Source: Acephala macrosclerotiorum
Lineage: Eukaryota > Ascomycota > Leotiomycetes > Helotiales > Mollisiaceae
Direction of reading: 5' to 3'
DNA: 64,000 nucleotides
Assembly: GCA_014904845.1 (NCBI GenBank)
Contig: MU119329.1
Coordinates: 63,510 to 127,509, forward strand
Made by a program: the position numbers and the translations under genes. Below the pieces are notes generated by a model. The model made no database searches. It worked only from the letters and a program-made list of their open reading frames with translations, and was not told where the DNA came from. Positions 22,188-34,576 of the stretch are shown piece after piece (positions within the stretch are counted from its first letter, which is position 1; the number at the start of each line of letters is the position of its first letter).

Positions 22188-24536
22188 TGAACTTGTTCTC
22201 GGGCGCCTGAACATTGTGAGACTGAAAGAAGCATCTACCTGTGCCACTGTCCGTGCACTCGGGATAGAGAATCGGTTCGGTATGCTCCTCTTCGTCGGTA
22301 CGGCATCCCGTCATGGGCGCTCCCGCAGGCTATTGTCCGCGCTTCTGCCGCTTCTCTTTGTCCACCACGAGGGGATGTTCCAACAGCTCTCCCATGAGGG
22401 CATCTTAAAGAGAATTGATGCTGTACCATCTTATCATCTTGAAAAAGAAAAAAATAACGATGCTAAAGATGACCCCAGAATAGGATATCTTGATGTTGCG
22501 AGTCATGTAGAGCTCAAGAGGCTGGCAAATATTACCCCATTGTAAGATATTGGAAGCATGCGCGATCCCTCGCGCACCAATCGAGGGCCTGTGCTTGCAA
22601 ATCTCTCAAAATATCAGATCCACTCCACTATGGGGAAGGATTCCGTATCTCCGGTTGGTGTAAAGCAACGGTCGAGCATCCAGCTGATGCGCAAGTTCCA
22701 CATGAGTAAAATTCCAAGACTGACAAGTATTTACCAGTTTCGAAAAATACCGGTTTTGTTGGGCATCGCAACAGAGAGTTCACGTCAAGATGGTTGCATG
22801 CATCTCACCGGATATGGAGTCGCGGTGCAGAACCGAATTGAAAAGTAAGAGCACAAACCCGAACCCAATACATGAATCACCAATCCAATGATTGACCGGT
22901 TGTAAGCTCCTTGATGATGATTATTCTACGGTCATGATTATTCTACGGCCATGATTCTTAACAGACAGAGACAGCCGAATAGTGATACTTCTCGGCGCAA
23001 TTGGGACGGTTGGGTCAAGATATGACTGCTGAAAACACCTAACAGCACCGATGTCGATCTCCAGGGCTTGATAGGACAATCTAGAACGCTGTATAACCAA
23101 CTTGGGACACTGCGTTCAGTAAGACGTGTGGTGTCGATGATCTGTGTCGCTATTGGAGAGAGGTCCAGGAATAGTTGAGAGAGACACTGACGGCTAGTTC
23201 CAGTAAAGCTCTTGCTGAGATGATTCATTGTTCTTGAAACAAGGTCGGAATAGTGGATTCAATCCCAGGCACTTTGAAAAGTCATTCTTGTCCGAGAATT
23301 GACCCTGTTCTACTGTTTGTAGTGCAACTGGGTAGGCTGTAACGTTTGCATGAGCGGCCCACCAGAGCCCGTCAGTTCGTGAATGTGTCTGAAGAATGTG
23401 AACGATACCGCAATCCGATGTCGCTGTCGTGGTTTGTATGAATAAGAATGTTGACGTGATTTGACTGAGTAGAGGATATATGGTTGTGAGGTAATGAAGA
23501 AAATGTGAGCGTTCGCCAAAAGGGCAAGCCTGCTTCCTTGATCTCTCAACCAGAAGGCAATTTTGACGACGCTTCATCCGAATCTTCCTTCATCTCCTCC
23601 CAATACCATCTCAAGCTATCAATAACCTCAACAGCGGATGTCGAATCTCGATCCTCGTTGCGATGTCCAGACTTTGTTGCGCATCGCATTTTTGACACGA
23701 TTCAGCTCATACCTCGATCAGCTTCCTTCTTCGTGAGGTGGGCCGGAAAACAAGCACCACCACAACTGCTGAACCAATGTTGGGCAAGGAGACCCATAGC
23801 TGTCAAGCATGCATAACATGGATCACTCCACAATCAAGGAAGCAACACCCTCTGGGAGACCGCGGATGTCCGGGCCGTTCAGCAGGTGTGCTGTGTTGGA
23901 GATACGGGATCAGTTCGGGGAGTACAAGGCTGTACGGTACGGCTTCAATCCCGGCAAAGCTTCCATCGTGATGCTGCATTGCTGACAATGTCCCCCGATC
24001 CAAGAGCTCTCGCAATAAGGAAATTCTGGAGATCAGTACAACATTCTCAATGTCACGACCCAGTGCTTTCAGCTCTTAACCAAGGTCACCACCCATTCAG
24101 TGGTAATTGTGCCGATGTCCCTGCGGCAAACGAAGACCAAGAGATCAGCTGCGACTTTGGCTCTCATGGACTAGGAAAGGTCCCTGTGCTCTTCTTCAAG
24201 GCAGCCTAAAGTTTGTTGCAAATCGACAAATTCTTACGAGTAATGTTTTTGGTACAATCATCTCTTCAAAGTGGGCGCGAGCAACACCAAGTCTAAGACA
24301 TCGTGACTCTTGCGACTTGGTGCGACCCTCACTGCTCCACATCGCTAGGGACATGGCCTGATTCTTCTGACTCGACAGAAAATGAAGACGTGCAACAAAT
24401 CTGCGCAAGAGGCTTCCAAGAATGCAGAGCCCGTATAGAATACCAATAGCAAGTCTTGGTGCAAGGGGATGTCTCTTCGACGTTGAAAATACCCTCGGCT
24501 CGGTGATTATTTTTTATACCGATAAACAGTGTGTTA

Positions 24537-24701
24537 AATGATTACATTACATTACATTACACGATCCCCTCTTAATCATAATGTAAATCACAAGAAAATT
24601 CTGTTAATTATAATGCAAAAATGCAGATTATAATGCAGTGTGATTATGTGATTTGTATGCAATAATGCATTATAATCATGATCATAATGCATTATCTGCA
24701 T
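24537..24701. repeat. AT-rich foldback element with a 34-bp near-perfect palindrome
   Basis: The segment begins with four ATTAC units (24541-24560). It continues through several imperfect copies of TAATGCA-like words and ends in a palindrome at 24662-24695. That palindrome is built of two ATAATGCATTAT dodecamers around ATCATGAT with a single mismatched pair, and the flanking ATGCA and TGCAT extend the arms. It could fold into a long hairpin. A decayed MITE is possible; I see no clear target-site duplication. Confidence 0.6.
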
Positions 24702-26447
24702 TTTTTTCTCCCCCATCGCGCTGCCGATGAAATTCAATCTCGATTTGTATCGAAAAACGAGAATAAGGAAGACTCTTTTGTTGCACGTCGAACTTTTCTT
24801 ACGATTCAGCGTCATTATTCATGTCTCCATTGTGTTGCGGAGAGTTACGCTCTGAGCTCTCAGCACAATGCGGCTCGACAGGCCTACACCCACTCGGAGA
24901 GCTTCCTTTGACATAGCTCCTTTTTCACCCACATCTGTCGTCGTGGAGACTACATCATATCTTTCGAAGTACACTTGACCGAGCTATCTCCACGGAATCT
25001 GAGCTCCGAAATTGGGAAAGAGTGAAACTTACTCGCAGCTCATTTCAGCCTTCAGCACGACTCGCGCATTCATACCAACCCGCCACGTTGGGATCCCCAC
25101 TTCCATATAAACCCCACTGAGTTCTCGACTTCGAAAATCACAACGCCACGCGGCTGTCAAAGTCAAAACCGTCTCCACACGTTCCAGTCTAAGAACAAAG
25201 TTCAAACTCTATGCAAGACACAAACCTTGTTCAGCGCCTCAAAACTCTGTTGCATATCGTCGCTCGCCGGCTGTGCTACCGGGTTTCCGGGTCGCCTATG
25301 AAGGGGTCGAGACACTGAGATTCGGGCAAGCATTGAATCGAGCTGTTCGGAAATGTTCTGTGTTTCTTTTTGCAGGATGCAAGGGATAAGGTGACGAGGC
25401 TCTAGAGTGTTTCGGTGAACTCGAGTCATGTATCAGGGACTTGAATTGTGGCTATGAATCTGGTGGAACCTCACCTTCTCGACAACAGCTCTCACACCGG
25501 CTCTCTGGCACACCTCGGCACCAAGGATCTCTTAATCTAATCATTCTCCTCTAGGGTATCAGCTCCGAAAGCCACAATTCAGCGGAAGAAGCCGGTCAGC
25601 ATTGGTCCGACATGACTGACTCGTGTAGCCCCCCCTGACACTAACCGAGGCGGCCGCTCCAACAGTGCGGAAAAGTTTGCGGGAGCTCCCGCGACGGATC
25701 AGGCCACCTGAGCTGGCGATGGGAGATTGGCACGAGAAGCGCCGAGTCGTGACAAAATTGAGAGGTGCAACAAAAGAACGCCCCACGAGGATGGGGAGCC
25801 TGGCAGGAGGTAAATCCGTCGGCAACAAAGAGCGGAAATAGAGCGCTGATACGATGTGCAACACTATGGAAGAAAAGGTCTGTGTGGCGAGACGAGAGGG
25901 GAGAATGGGACGAAAGTGAGGGTTGTGGTGTGAGAAGTGGCGATACTCTTCAATGATGTTGATCTAGAATTCCTATCTTGCTGAGGTTTCGGTAGCTAGT
26001 TTGCGATGACGGCTTCGATATCGGAATTGATGCCATGGCGATGAGGGGCAATGTAGGAGTTCGGAAACTTGCTTCCGACGATGGATTCAACGCCGACGAC
26101 CTGCCAGAAATGCACTGCATGACCAGGACTGATATCATAAACAATCTAGGACAAGGACGTACACCGGCTCGTAGAAACAACATTCAACTGTTGTCAAAGT
26201 ACAAGAACGAAAGGAACGAAGGTCTCGCCTCTCCAGCCAATACGCAGACATAGTATACACCGCGGACAAAAGAAAGATGGCCCTTACTACCGGGAAATAC
26301 AAACGAGCGCTTTTTCCTCACACAAAACCACCAGTCATGGACCAATACCAACGCCATTTCTTCATACAGCCAATCTGGATTCAAGAAAGCATGCCCACAA
26401 AAGAAAAACGACATGAAGAATAAGCAAGAAAGAGTCAAAGCTCTACT

Positions 26448-28989
26448 CTACTCCCCCTTCACAGCATCAATAACAGCATATTCCCACACCGTCCCCATCC
26501 TCTCACACTCATCAACCACACTCTCATCATCCCACCACCATTTCTCCCCCACTACAAAACTTCCCCAGATCTCTTTCCATAGCATCCTTCCTACCACACT
26601 CTTCAGTTCTTGCTTCACGCGGCCATCCTCCCTCTCCTTGTCCCTTTGTCTCTCATACTCTACGTCTTCTGCTGTATCTCGGATTTCTTCCTCGCTACCA
26701 GTTCGAGAAGCGGCGGACGAGGAACAGCCAGACCAAGCGACACTAGGCACGGAAGCAAAGAATTTAACATACGTGACGGTTGAGCCTTCGGCACGAAGAC
26801 CGGCATCTGCTAGCCAGTCGGGGAGTAAGCGGCTGGGGTTGATGCAGCGGAATTGTTTCTCGAGGTTTAGGACCAGGTGGTTGTCTAGCCAGGTTCGAAG
26901 GCGGGGGCCGAGAGTACCTGGCAAAGGAGAGGGGTCTAGGATTGTGAGGTGGAGTGTTCCTCCTTTACTCTCAAAGGCATTCGAGTTTGAAGGGGTGATG
27001 GTAGCTTGGGAGGAGTTGCCTGGCAGAGAAGGGGAGGCGAGCACACGATGACATTCTGAGAGTATACTTGGGATTGAAGATGCAGGGAGGAGAGATGGGA
27101 GGTTGAATGAGTGGATACTGCTGAATATGTTTGATGCATATGGTAAGTGTGGTGTTGGAGCTGGTACGGTGAGGGGTAGGATGTTGGGGTACTCTTTTGG
27201 AGACAATGGTGCTGTCGATAGATGGTAGACCTCTGTGCCTTGAGAAACCATGGCCGCGAGAGAGGATGCTGATGCTGTTACTTGTGAGTTTCTCCACTCT
27301 TTCATCCTTGCTGGAACAGATGCTGCTTACCATGGTTCTCAAACAGGCTCAACACCTTCGACCCTTCAATATCATCCCCGCCGCTTCGATCCTCCGCTCC
27401 TTGCCAGCTCCCATTCCTCTCTTGCCCAGGTCGGACACCGTCAAGGCTTCGCCGACCGACAAAAGAGCGCAGAGCAGCCAACATCCACATCTGCTTCTCA
27501 AGCTCCAACTCACGATACACACTTGCGTCCGCAACCTCAGTCCACTCTTCTCTCAATCTCTCCAAAATGATCTTCTTACTCGCTGCATCCATCCTCCTCA
27601 TGCTCCTTTGCAACTGCAATATCTCAGGCGACGTAGTCGGCGACTTCCTTCTCTCCCTTCTCTCGCCATCACGGTCCTTGGATCTTCGCGGAATAGAAGG
27701 GATGGTAGACAAAGGTGTAGTAGAACGATGAACTCGTGGTCGAGGATGGGTCTTTGTGGTAGGTGATAAAGAGCAAGATGAGTCAGAAGAGGAGGCAGGA
27801 CATTCCCATGTTGAGGGTGGTTGCCATGTTTCTGCTATCGGTGAGGGAGCGTTGCGGATTATAGATCGGGTTGAGGACTGTGTTGGCCAGCATCTGGGAG
27901 GAGGGTTAATGCTTGAGGTCGAGGAACTGGAAGCGATTGCGGTGGATGCGGAATTGGTTGAGGTTTGTGCTTGCCAGCGGTTTGGTTGTGTATTCGAACA
28001 TGATGTTGAGGATGTGGAGAGCGATATGGGAGAGAGGGAGAACTCTTTCTTGGGGGTGTTTCGAGATTTTGTTTCAGAGACTGCGGGGAGGTAGGGGAGG
28101 TTGGGTGCTGTAGGGCTCGTTGATGAAGGCGGATACGCGTAAGAGAGGGGCAGAGGAAGAGGGAATGCGAATGTTGATGGAGGCGAGGCCCTGATATATG
28201 TTAGTTAACCCTGCAGAACTGTCTTCTGACGACTAAGACTTACTGCTTCGACGGGAAATCAGAATCAGGGATGTTCTGGATCTGGACTGGGTTCTCGCCC
28301 GCGGCGCTGATATGCACGATAGTCGCGACATGCTCTTCTGCCTTGATACACTCTCGTGGAGAGACCGTCACCTCCGTACTCTGGGTCACGAATGAGTTCG
28401 GTGATAGAGGCTGCACGATTCGACTGCTAGTCCCTGAAGTCAACGTCGATGTGTCGATCACGGAGCTCCAGCTCGAGTCTGTGCGCGAAGATCTTTCGGT
28501 CCAGCCGGAGAAGACAGAGTCGGGAGCTAAGGATGTCAGCCCATTGTCCAGGTTGATGGGTCGTCGGTACCTACGTTCTGATGCGTTCGATTGGTCTGTA
28601 TCTGACTGGGAATTCCGGCTTTCGAAAAATTGGTTCGGTGGAGTTCGAATTCGCGACGTTCCTGGCAACTCATGTGCTGAGGATTCCGACTCCACGGTAT
28701 AGGTTGAGAGTCTGTGATCATTGTTCTCCTCGGGATACTTGGATACGGTTCGGTCAAAGTCCCCTGGAGCGAGCTTGGATTTCGATACCGCTCTCTCCAA
28801 GGCCGGCTTCCTGCTTTGGCCAAAGAGGTTCAACAGTGATGGCTTCGTGGACTCCGCCGATCTCGAACTTCGTGTAGAAGATTTCCTCGACAGACTTTGT
28901 TTGTGAACTGACTCGCCATTCTGTCCCTTCCGGTTTCTTCGTTCTCCAACAATCTCTCTCGCGGGATCAGTCCACGAAACGTCGAACAT
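26448..28989 (-). CDS. Methyltransferase-like protein with long disordered N-terminus
   Basis: Three exons (28244-28989, 27331-28190, 26448-27274) give 810 aa with consistent phases. Roughly the first 450 residues are Ser/Thr/Pro-rich and disordered. An alpha-helical, charged segment follows (LQLQRSMRRMDAASKKIILE and onwards). The C-terminal part looks like a class I SAM-methyltransferase fold: a helix near SILSECHRVLASP, then a strand in GGTLHLTILDP, and a later segment LRTWLDNHLVLNLEKQFRC. This is the order seen in the second half of many fungal type-11 methyltransferases. The usual glycine-rich SAM loop (GxGxG) is not evident: its expected place, near KVLSLFENHA, lacks the glycines. Catalysis is therefore uncertain and the protein may be a pseudo-enzyme. 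The intron at 27275-27330 falls close to that point, so an alternative splice could change this reading. Confidence 0.7.
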
Positions 28990-30683
28990 GTTAGCGATCT
29001 CTATTTTCGACTCATTGATCTGCGGATTCCAAACGAAAGTGTGAATGCATGCAGCCAGCAGCAGGACATCCCCAGAAATAATGAATTATGATGAAACCTG
29101 CCAGAACGCTCCTGACGTGGCCTTCACGTTGTTTTTCAGGAGGGGATTCTGAGATGTGACTATGTCCACGAGCATGAGGAACCATTTTCACCCCTTCCTC
29201 CACATGGAGATCAGAAACGAGATTTGGAAAATCCTGCTCTCGTCATTTGTGCTGCGAATTGGGGTCGCGACACTCGAGTAGATTGCTGCATGCATGCAGC
29301 CGACGAGGAGGCCTATTTACAGCCAGTGGCTTTTCGATAATTGGCCGTTTTGGTGCGTGTTACGCTATCACAGCAGCAGGAGCTGAGATGTGATTGAGGG
29401 TTTGAGACACAGCATGCACGCACTGCAGAGTGGTGGATGCCATCGAGGCCGACTTTGAGATTAAGTTGATGTTGGAACGAGATGTGGCGGGCAACTATTG
29501 TGAATAGAGGCAAGTGGGCGTGGTAGTGGACGCCTGAGCACGGGGCTGAAGGGCGCAAGGGTTGTGGAAAGAGCCGAGCGCTAGATGGAGGCGTTCTCCC
29601 GTCGGGAGCTGATCACTAATCCGTCGGAAGAAGAAGTACTACGTAAGCATGCTTCTCGAGCATCTTCCGCCTTCCGAGAACATCACAATTGCTTCTCTCG
29701 GATCCCTCCCCAGAACGACTCAGCCACTGCCTTGTACGTTTCGCAAATAAACGGAAGCAAGCCCCTGCCGGCCCTCGCCTCAAAAAGATCATTCCGAGAA
29801 TATCCTCCGAGTTTTCCAGCCCCTGTTGACGATCCGAGTGCTCTGCATATGTACCAGCATGCCCCTCGAGGACTGCAGTTTGCCTTGTTGAGTTTGTACG
29901 CCACAGCTCATCCAAACAATTTCCAGCAAACCAACAACACAGCATCATACGATGTAGGGCCACGGCGGAAGGTTTATGTAAGAGTCCATCCCGCTCGGGA
30001 AGATACAGAGATTTCCGGTGGAGGCTACCTTACCTGTCAATCTGAGATCTAGATCCCTGGGGTGTTGGCACAGTTCCAAGTGGATGGAACTCCGAACTTT
30101 ATAAGACAAGTGTCCGAGCGTAAAGTTAAGATGGCATGATTTCGCGGGGGTTGACCCAAAGACTTTTGAGCTATCGCAATAAGGCTGAACCCTATTTAAA
30201 CGCCTCTTTCCCAGCTCGCGGGCAAGCGAGCTTCGCATCGTGCTTCGTAACTCGGTTGGCCAGATGAGATTCCAAGATGCACTTCATCTCGAGTGCCAAT
30301 CGAGATACACAAAGCTGTGCTTCTGGCCAGATGTTGTTTCACTCGGGTGCCTGCAGCAGTTAATTTCAGCTCACTTTTCCACTGGCGTGACATTTCCCCT
30401 TGCTACGGCAGGCTGGCATCACTTGGACCATTGACTGGCTATTGCTTTCTAGTCTATTCCCCAAAATTTTGAAGCCCGCCTCCAGCATTCGCGGGAAAGC
30501 CAACGTCAAGTGCCCAGGCCAACCACCTTCCCCGCCATGCATGTTGTTTTGCTTTCATTTTTGACAGGAAAATGTTTGCGGGCGTTCTTCCGAAATTGCT
30601 GAATGTTCCTGTATAACTGACGTCTGCTGCCCACGTTTTGCCCATGTGTTTGACATCTTCATCAATTATAACATTCATTAAAC
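28990..30683. other. Intergenic stretch
   Basis: No supported gene. A 155-codon open frame at 29585-30052 has no domain signature. A 14-bp palindrome CTGCATGCATGCAG occurs near 29,285, and a related TGCATGCAGCC near 29,046. The right end holds the promoter of the purine permease gene. Confidence 0.4.
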
Positions 30684-32819
30684 ATGTATTCCATTAAGAG
30701 GTATATCAACGCTCTTGATGACAAGATTTCAAGATCTACGTTTGGAAGAGTCTTTCGCCTCGATGGATCTGGTCATGTAAGTCACTCCATGAGAAGAGTG
30801 GGAATATGCTAATGATGTACAGCCAAAAGAGCGGGAAGGCTCGAAGTTCGTCACTGAAATTCGAGCAGGCTTGACGACATTCTTCACTATGGCATATATT
30901 ATTGCTGTCAATGTGAGTCCTATCGATCCCTACCCCTCTATACCCCGCGCTGATGTGACAGGCAAATATCCTCACTCAGAGTGGTGGCACTTGTGTGTGT
31001 CCAGGGACAAATCCCAATGATCCTGTCTGCGATGTCGACCCCGATTACAATCAATGCCTGCTAGGTAGGCTTCCAAGAAGGTGCTCGAATTGATGATGCT
31101 GACAAGCCTAGGTCTCAACAGAGATTTCATCACGGCAACAGCAGCCATTTCTGGCCTCAGCACAATCGCTTTCGGCTTCTTGACTAACCTTCCCGTCGCA
31201 TTGGCGTAAGACTTCCCCTGCCCTTCACTGACTGAGGGTCCTACTAATATATCCTAGCCCTGGCATGGGCCTCAATGCTTACTTCACCTACCAAGTTGTC
31301 GGATACCATGGCACGGGAACCGTCTCCTATCGACTAGCCCTTACAGCAGTCTTTGTCGAAGGCTTTGTCTTCGTTTTCCTTTCACTCATCGGCATGCGCC
31401 AATGGCTCGTCAGAATCATTCCCGCGTCGGTTAAGGTCGCATCCGGTGTTGGAATTGGCATGTTCTTGACAGAGATCGGGATGTCATACTCTGGGATTGG
31501 TTTGATCACTGGGTCGAATGTGACGCCAACAGATCTTGGTGGATGTCCTCCGCAGTATCTTGATGCAACTACAGGAGCTTGTACCGGTCATAAGATGCAG
31601 AACCCCACGGTATGTCACCTTCACTCTGGAGATGGTTGGGTTTGGGTTCTGACAAGATATAGCTATGGATCGGAGTCATTTGTGGTGGTATTCTGACAGC
31701 ATACCTCATGTCCTATCGCGTCAAAGCCGCAATCATCATCGGCATAACTGTCGTTTCCATTCTCTCCTGGCCGTCAGTCTCCCTCTTCTCATTCCCTTCG
31801 TCACCCCACTGAAATTTGCTAGCCGCGACACAACATTCACCTATTTCCCCCACACTGCCTCAGGTGATGAAATGTTCTCTTTCTTCAAGAAAGTCGTCTC
31901 TTTCCACCCCATCTCCTCCGTTCTCGCCGCCCAAGACTGGAACATCTCTGCCGCCGGCTCCCACTTCGCCCTCGCGCTTTTCACATTCCTCTACGTGGAC
32001 ATTGTTGACGCGACCGCCACCCTCTACTCAATGGCCCGCTTCTCCGGCGTCGTCGACCCCAACACAGGAGACTTCCCACGCTCAACGCTAGCTTACTGCA
32101 CCGACGCAATCTCCATCTCCATCGGAAGTCTTTTCGGCTGTTCTCCTGTAACGGCATTTATTGAATCTGGAGCAGGTATCACAGAGGGAGGCCGGACCGG
32201 ACTGACGGCTATAACAACAGGGGTATGCTTTCTGATATCAATCTTCTTCGCTCCAATATTCGCTTCCATCCCTCCTTGGGCAACAGGCTGCACTCTAATC
32301 CTCGTCGGCTGCATGATGATGCGACAAGTCACTGCCGTAAATTGGTCATTCATCGGCGACGCATTACCAGCCTTCGTAACCATTGTGACGATGCCATTCG
32401 CCTATTCGGTAGCATACGGCTTGATTGCTGGATTATTCACCTACACTCTCCTAAATGGATTGATATACATCACGACGTTAGTCTCAAGGGGGAAAATAAT
32501 GCCCCCGGATGAAGCGGCGAGAGAATATTGGAGCATTATGCCGGAGGGAGGACATTTGCCTTGGTTTGTGAGAGCGGCGCAAGGGAAGTTGTGGTTTAGA
32601 GGACATGCGAGACAGCCGGGGTGGGTTGAGGCTGGGGATAGTGGGAGGGAGGGGAGTGTGGGGAGTGGGAGGGCGACAGTGACGAGTGAGAAGGAGTTGG
32701 TTGATGTTGTTGTGCAGGGACAGGGTCCAGAAAGTCGAGCTGGTGGTGGGGGGAGTAGGATGGGGGTTAGGGGAGGAGGAGGGTTGAGGGCTCCTGAGCC
32801 GGCGAGGTTTTCTTCGTGA
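30684..32819 (+). CDS. azgA: AzgA-type purine (hypoxanthine-adenine-guanine) permease
   Basis: Seven exons (30684-30776, 30823-30912, 30962-31064, 31112-31205, 31258-31609, 31663-31772, 31823-32819) encode 612 aa. The sequence has the hallmarks of the AzgA/NCS2-like family. It starts with a short cytosolic N-terminus and EIRAGLTTFFTMAYIIAVNA at the first membrane segment. An extracellular Cys/Asp loop follows, then PGMGLNAYFTY, and later SPVTAFIESGAGITEGGRTG, which lies in the substrate-binding region of the family. About 12-14 hydrophobic segments are visible. The C-terminal tail is Gly/Arg-rich. The family performs proton-coupled uptake of adenine, guanine and hypoxanthine at the plasma membrane. 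Length and intron-rich 5' half are normal for ascomycete orthologues. Confidence 0.92.
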
Positions 32820-34576
32820 GGTGGTACTGAGGAGTTGCGTTGAGTTGGGGGAAGAAATGAGACGGGGAAGTGACGATAAGGGAAAACGGAGGTGAAGGTG
32901 AAGATGAGATAAGCTGGGCTTTGAGTACACGACACGACAGAGGTTGATGATGATTGGCGACTTCGACGACGACTTCTTTCCTTTTGTTTTTTGAAAACTT
33001 GTATGATTTGGTTGTGGTGTATATTATTATTGTATTAAAATATTCTTCTACTTGAATCTTTCTTCCACCCTGCGTGCCTTCCTTTTGTCCTACAGTCCTG
33101 ACTTAGCATGCTAAATGTCCCAGGTCTACTTGAAAGTTCTTTACCTTGTCACGTGGAGGCACTGAGATTGAACATCGCCACCCCAAGAATCGAATAGACG
33201 TTGCGGCAATAGATTACCTTTCCCCAAAAATATGTCTTCATCAGGCCTGCAATGTAACTGGTCGCAATTATGTGTCGAGTAAGAATTTCCAAACTCTTTA
33301 AAGTCCCGCCAGACCAGTGGTGATACACTCGATGTCTTCACAACCTGGACCCCTCGCAACTCTATAGATACCCCTCTTTTGTTTTTGAAGTGGCTCTGCT
33401 GATGATTCAGGCTTGCAGCTATCGAAGTTCCAACGCCGAAGGGTGACCATCAATCCACGAAGAGATCCAATTCTTCCAGGGTCCGCTGCGGTTGACGGTC
33501 TTCCCCAATCTGGCATGGGATGACTTGGAGGAAAGATGTTTTGTGCGTTCTTGATACGGAATGCAAAATCTGGCTGGGCTAGAATCCGGTTGTCGGGGAA
33601 GGCCTGGGTGATTTTTCGCGACTCCTGATTCACGAACATTGTTGGAAACTTATGTCCTATGCTCTCTAGTTAACCTCAGTTTGGCATGCCTGATCAGTGT
33701 TTGCGCTCACGAAAACCATATCTTTGGCTTTTGAATAGATCTAGGACTGTAGGGTTCGATACCTCGCTAGGTGCGACATTGGTGGTGTCCATGTTGCTCT
33801 TCGTATGTCCGAAATGTTCCGAATTATGTATGTGGAGCAGATATGATTGATATCCTATGCAAAGAAAAAGAACGAAACGTCGGATATCCTAGTTGATTCA
33901 ACGTTTAATGTGTGAGTTCTTCCAAGATCGGTTGCCGAAAAGACTATGGCGGAAGAAGCCCGACCCACAGTCAGTGACGGTGTCATCACCCCTTCAATCT
34001 TTTTCTGCCTCCACAAAGAGGGTTTATAGTGAGCAATACTAAGAGTAAAATGATGATAAACTAGGTAATAAAGTAGGTGATAAAGTGCTGGATACCGAAT
34101 AAGGTATTAGAAGCTACCTTCTACCTTTTTAGAGAAGTTTGGTTAGTCTACTATCATCGACTCTAGTGTAGGAGGACCTGCTAATCACTTGACAATTTTG
34201 TGTGGCCAAACTCTAGCCTCTGTTTCAAACCTAGCTCGATGTCTAATGGAAGGCCCGGACGTCATGCCTAGGGTGTCTGTGTACTTTTGCACTGGTTGCG
34301 AGGATAGTCGTCTTTGTCTATAATGTAACCACGTGACTCGGACCACGATTTGTACAGATCCTTTCGCAACTTTCGCTGTGGTATCTTGACCGATTTGAGA
34401 GAGCGCTTCCGAATTATTTCAATCGATTTCTGAGGTGATATTCACTGTTTCTTGAATCTCAGCGTTCTTGCGCATGAATAGCATTGGAAAGTACTTGGTC
34501 ACCATCCATGTCTGGTACAACTGATAATGTAGCAGCAGGGATCAGTTCCCTAATGGACCGCAAATCATCTTTAAAT
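32820..34576. other. Intergenic stretch with one weak gene remnant
   Basis: Apart from the possible 2EXR-like fragment listed separately, no gene is supported. CACGTG sites lie at 33150-33155 and 34330-34335. Around 34,040-34,130 the sequence contains repeated AGGTGATAAAGT/AGGTAATAAAGT words followed by their approximate complement, possibly a decayed element. Confidence 0.35.
33298..33803 (-). pseudogene. Possible remnant of a 2EXR-like fungal gene
   Basis: An ATG near 33,801 begins a short exon (MDTTNVAPSEVSNPTVLDLF). It can be joined through a GTGAGC...AACTAG intron, in frame, to a 113-codon frame ending at 33298. The second exon starts with TMFVNQESRKITQAF, which recalls the HVNRESR motif of the 2EXR domain common in Leotiomycete and Dothideomycete proteins. 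The usual first motif (FPKLPxELRxxIW) is absent and the protein would be very short, so a truncated copy is more likely than an intact gene. Low certainty. Confidence 0.3.

Larger units (their letters stand above)
18345..26447. other. 8-kb gene-free region carrying a recurrent bipartite motif
   Basis: No ORF here has domain signatures or a believable exon chain. The region instead holds about 17 copies (both strands, mostly plus) of a motif whose core is (T/C)TGTTGCANNTC(G/T). It is often followed 10-14 bases later by CGAGTCAG, CGATTCAG or CGAGTAATG. Core positions on the plus strand include 18604, 19064, 19236, 20083, 21031, 21365, 21673, 21955, 22153, 22756, 23674, 24213, 24778 and 25247. 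On the minus strand they end at about 24398, 25773 and 25864. Composition is normal, not AT-rich. A palindromic AT-rich element lies at 24.54-24.70 kb. I do not know what this region does. Confidence 0.55.

Noticed and set aside
18602..25870. Reading the recurrent motif as a protein repeat (Phe-Val-Ala-x-Arg)
   Set aside because: The variable bases fall on codon positions 1 and 2 with position 3 fixed, frames around copies are closed, and copies lie on both strands.
29282..29300. CTGCATGCATGCAG palindrome
   Set aside because: Short, isolated and AT/GC-balanced; no context suggests function.
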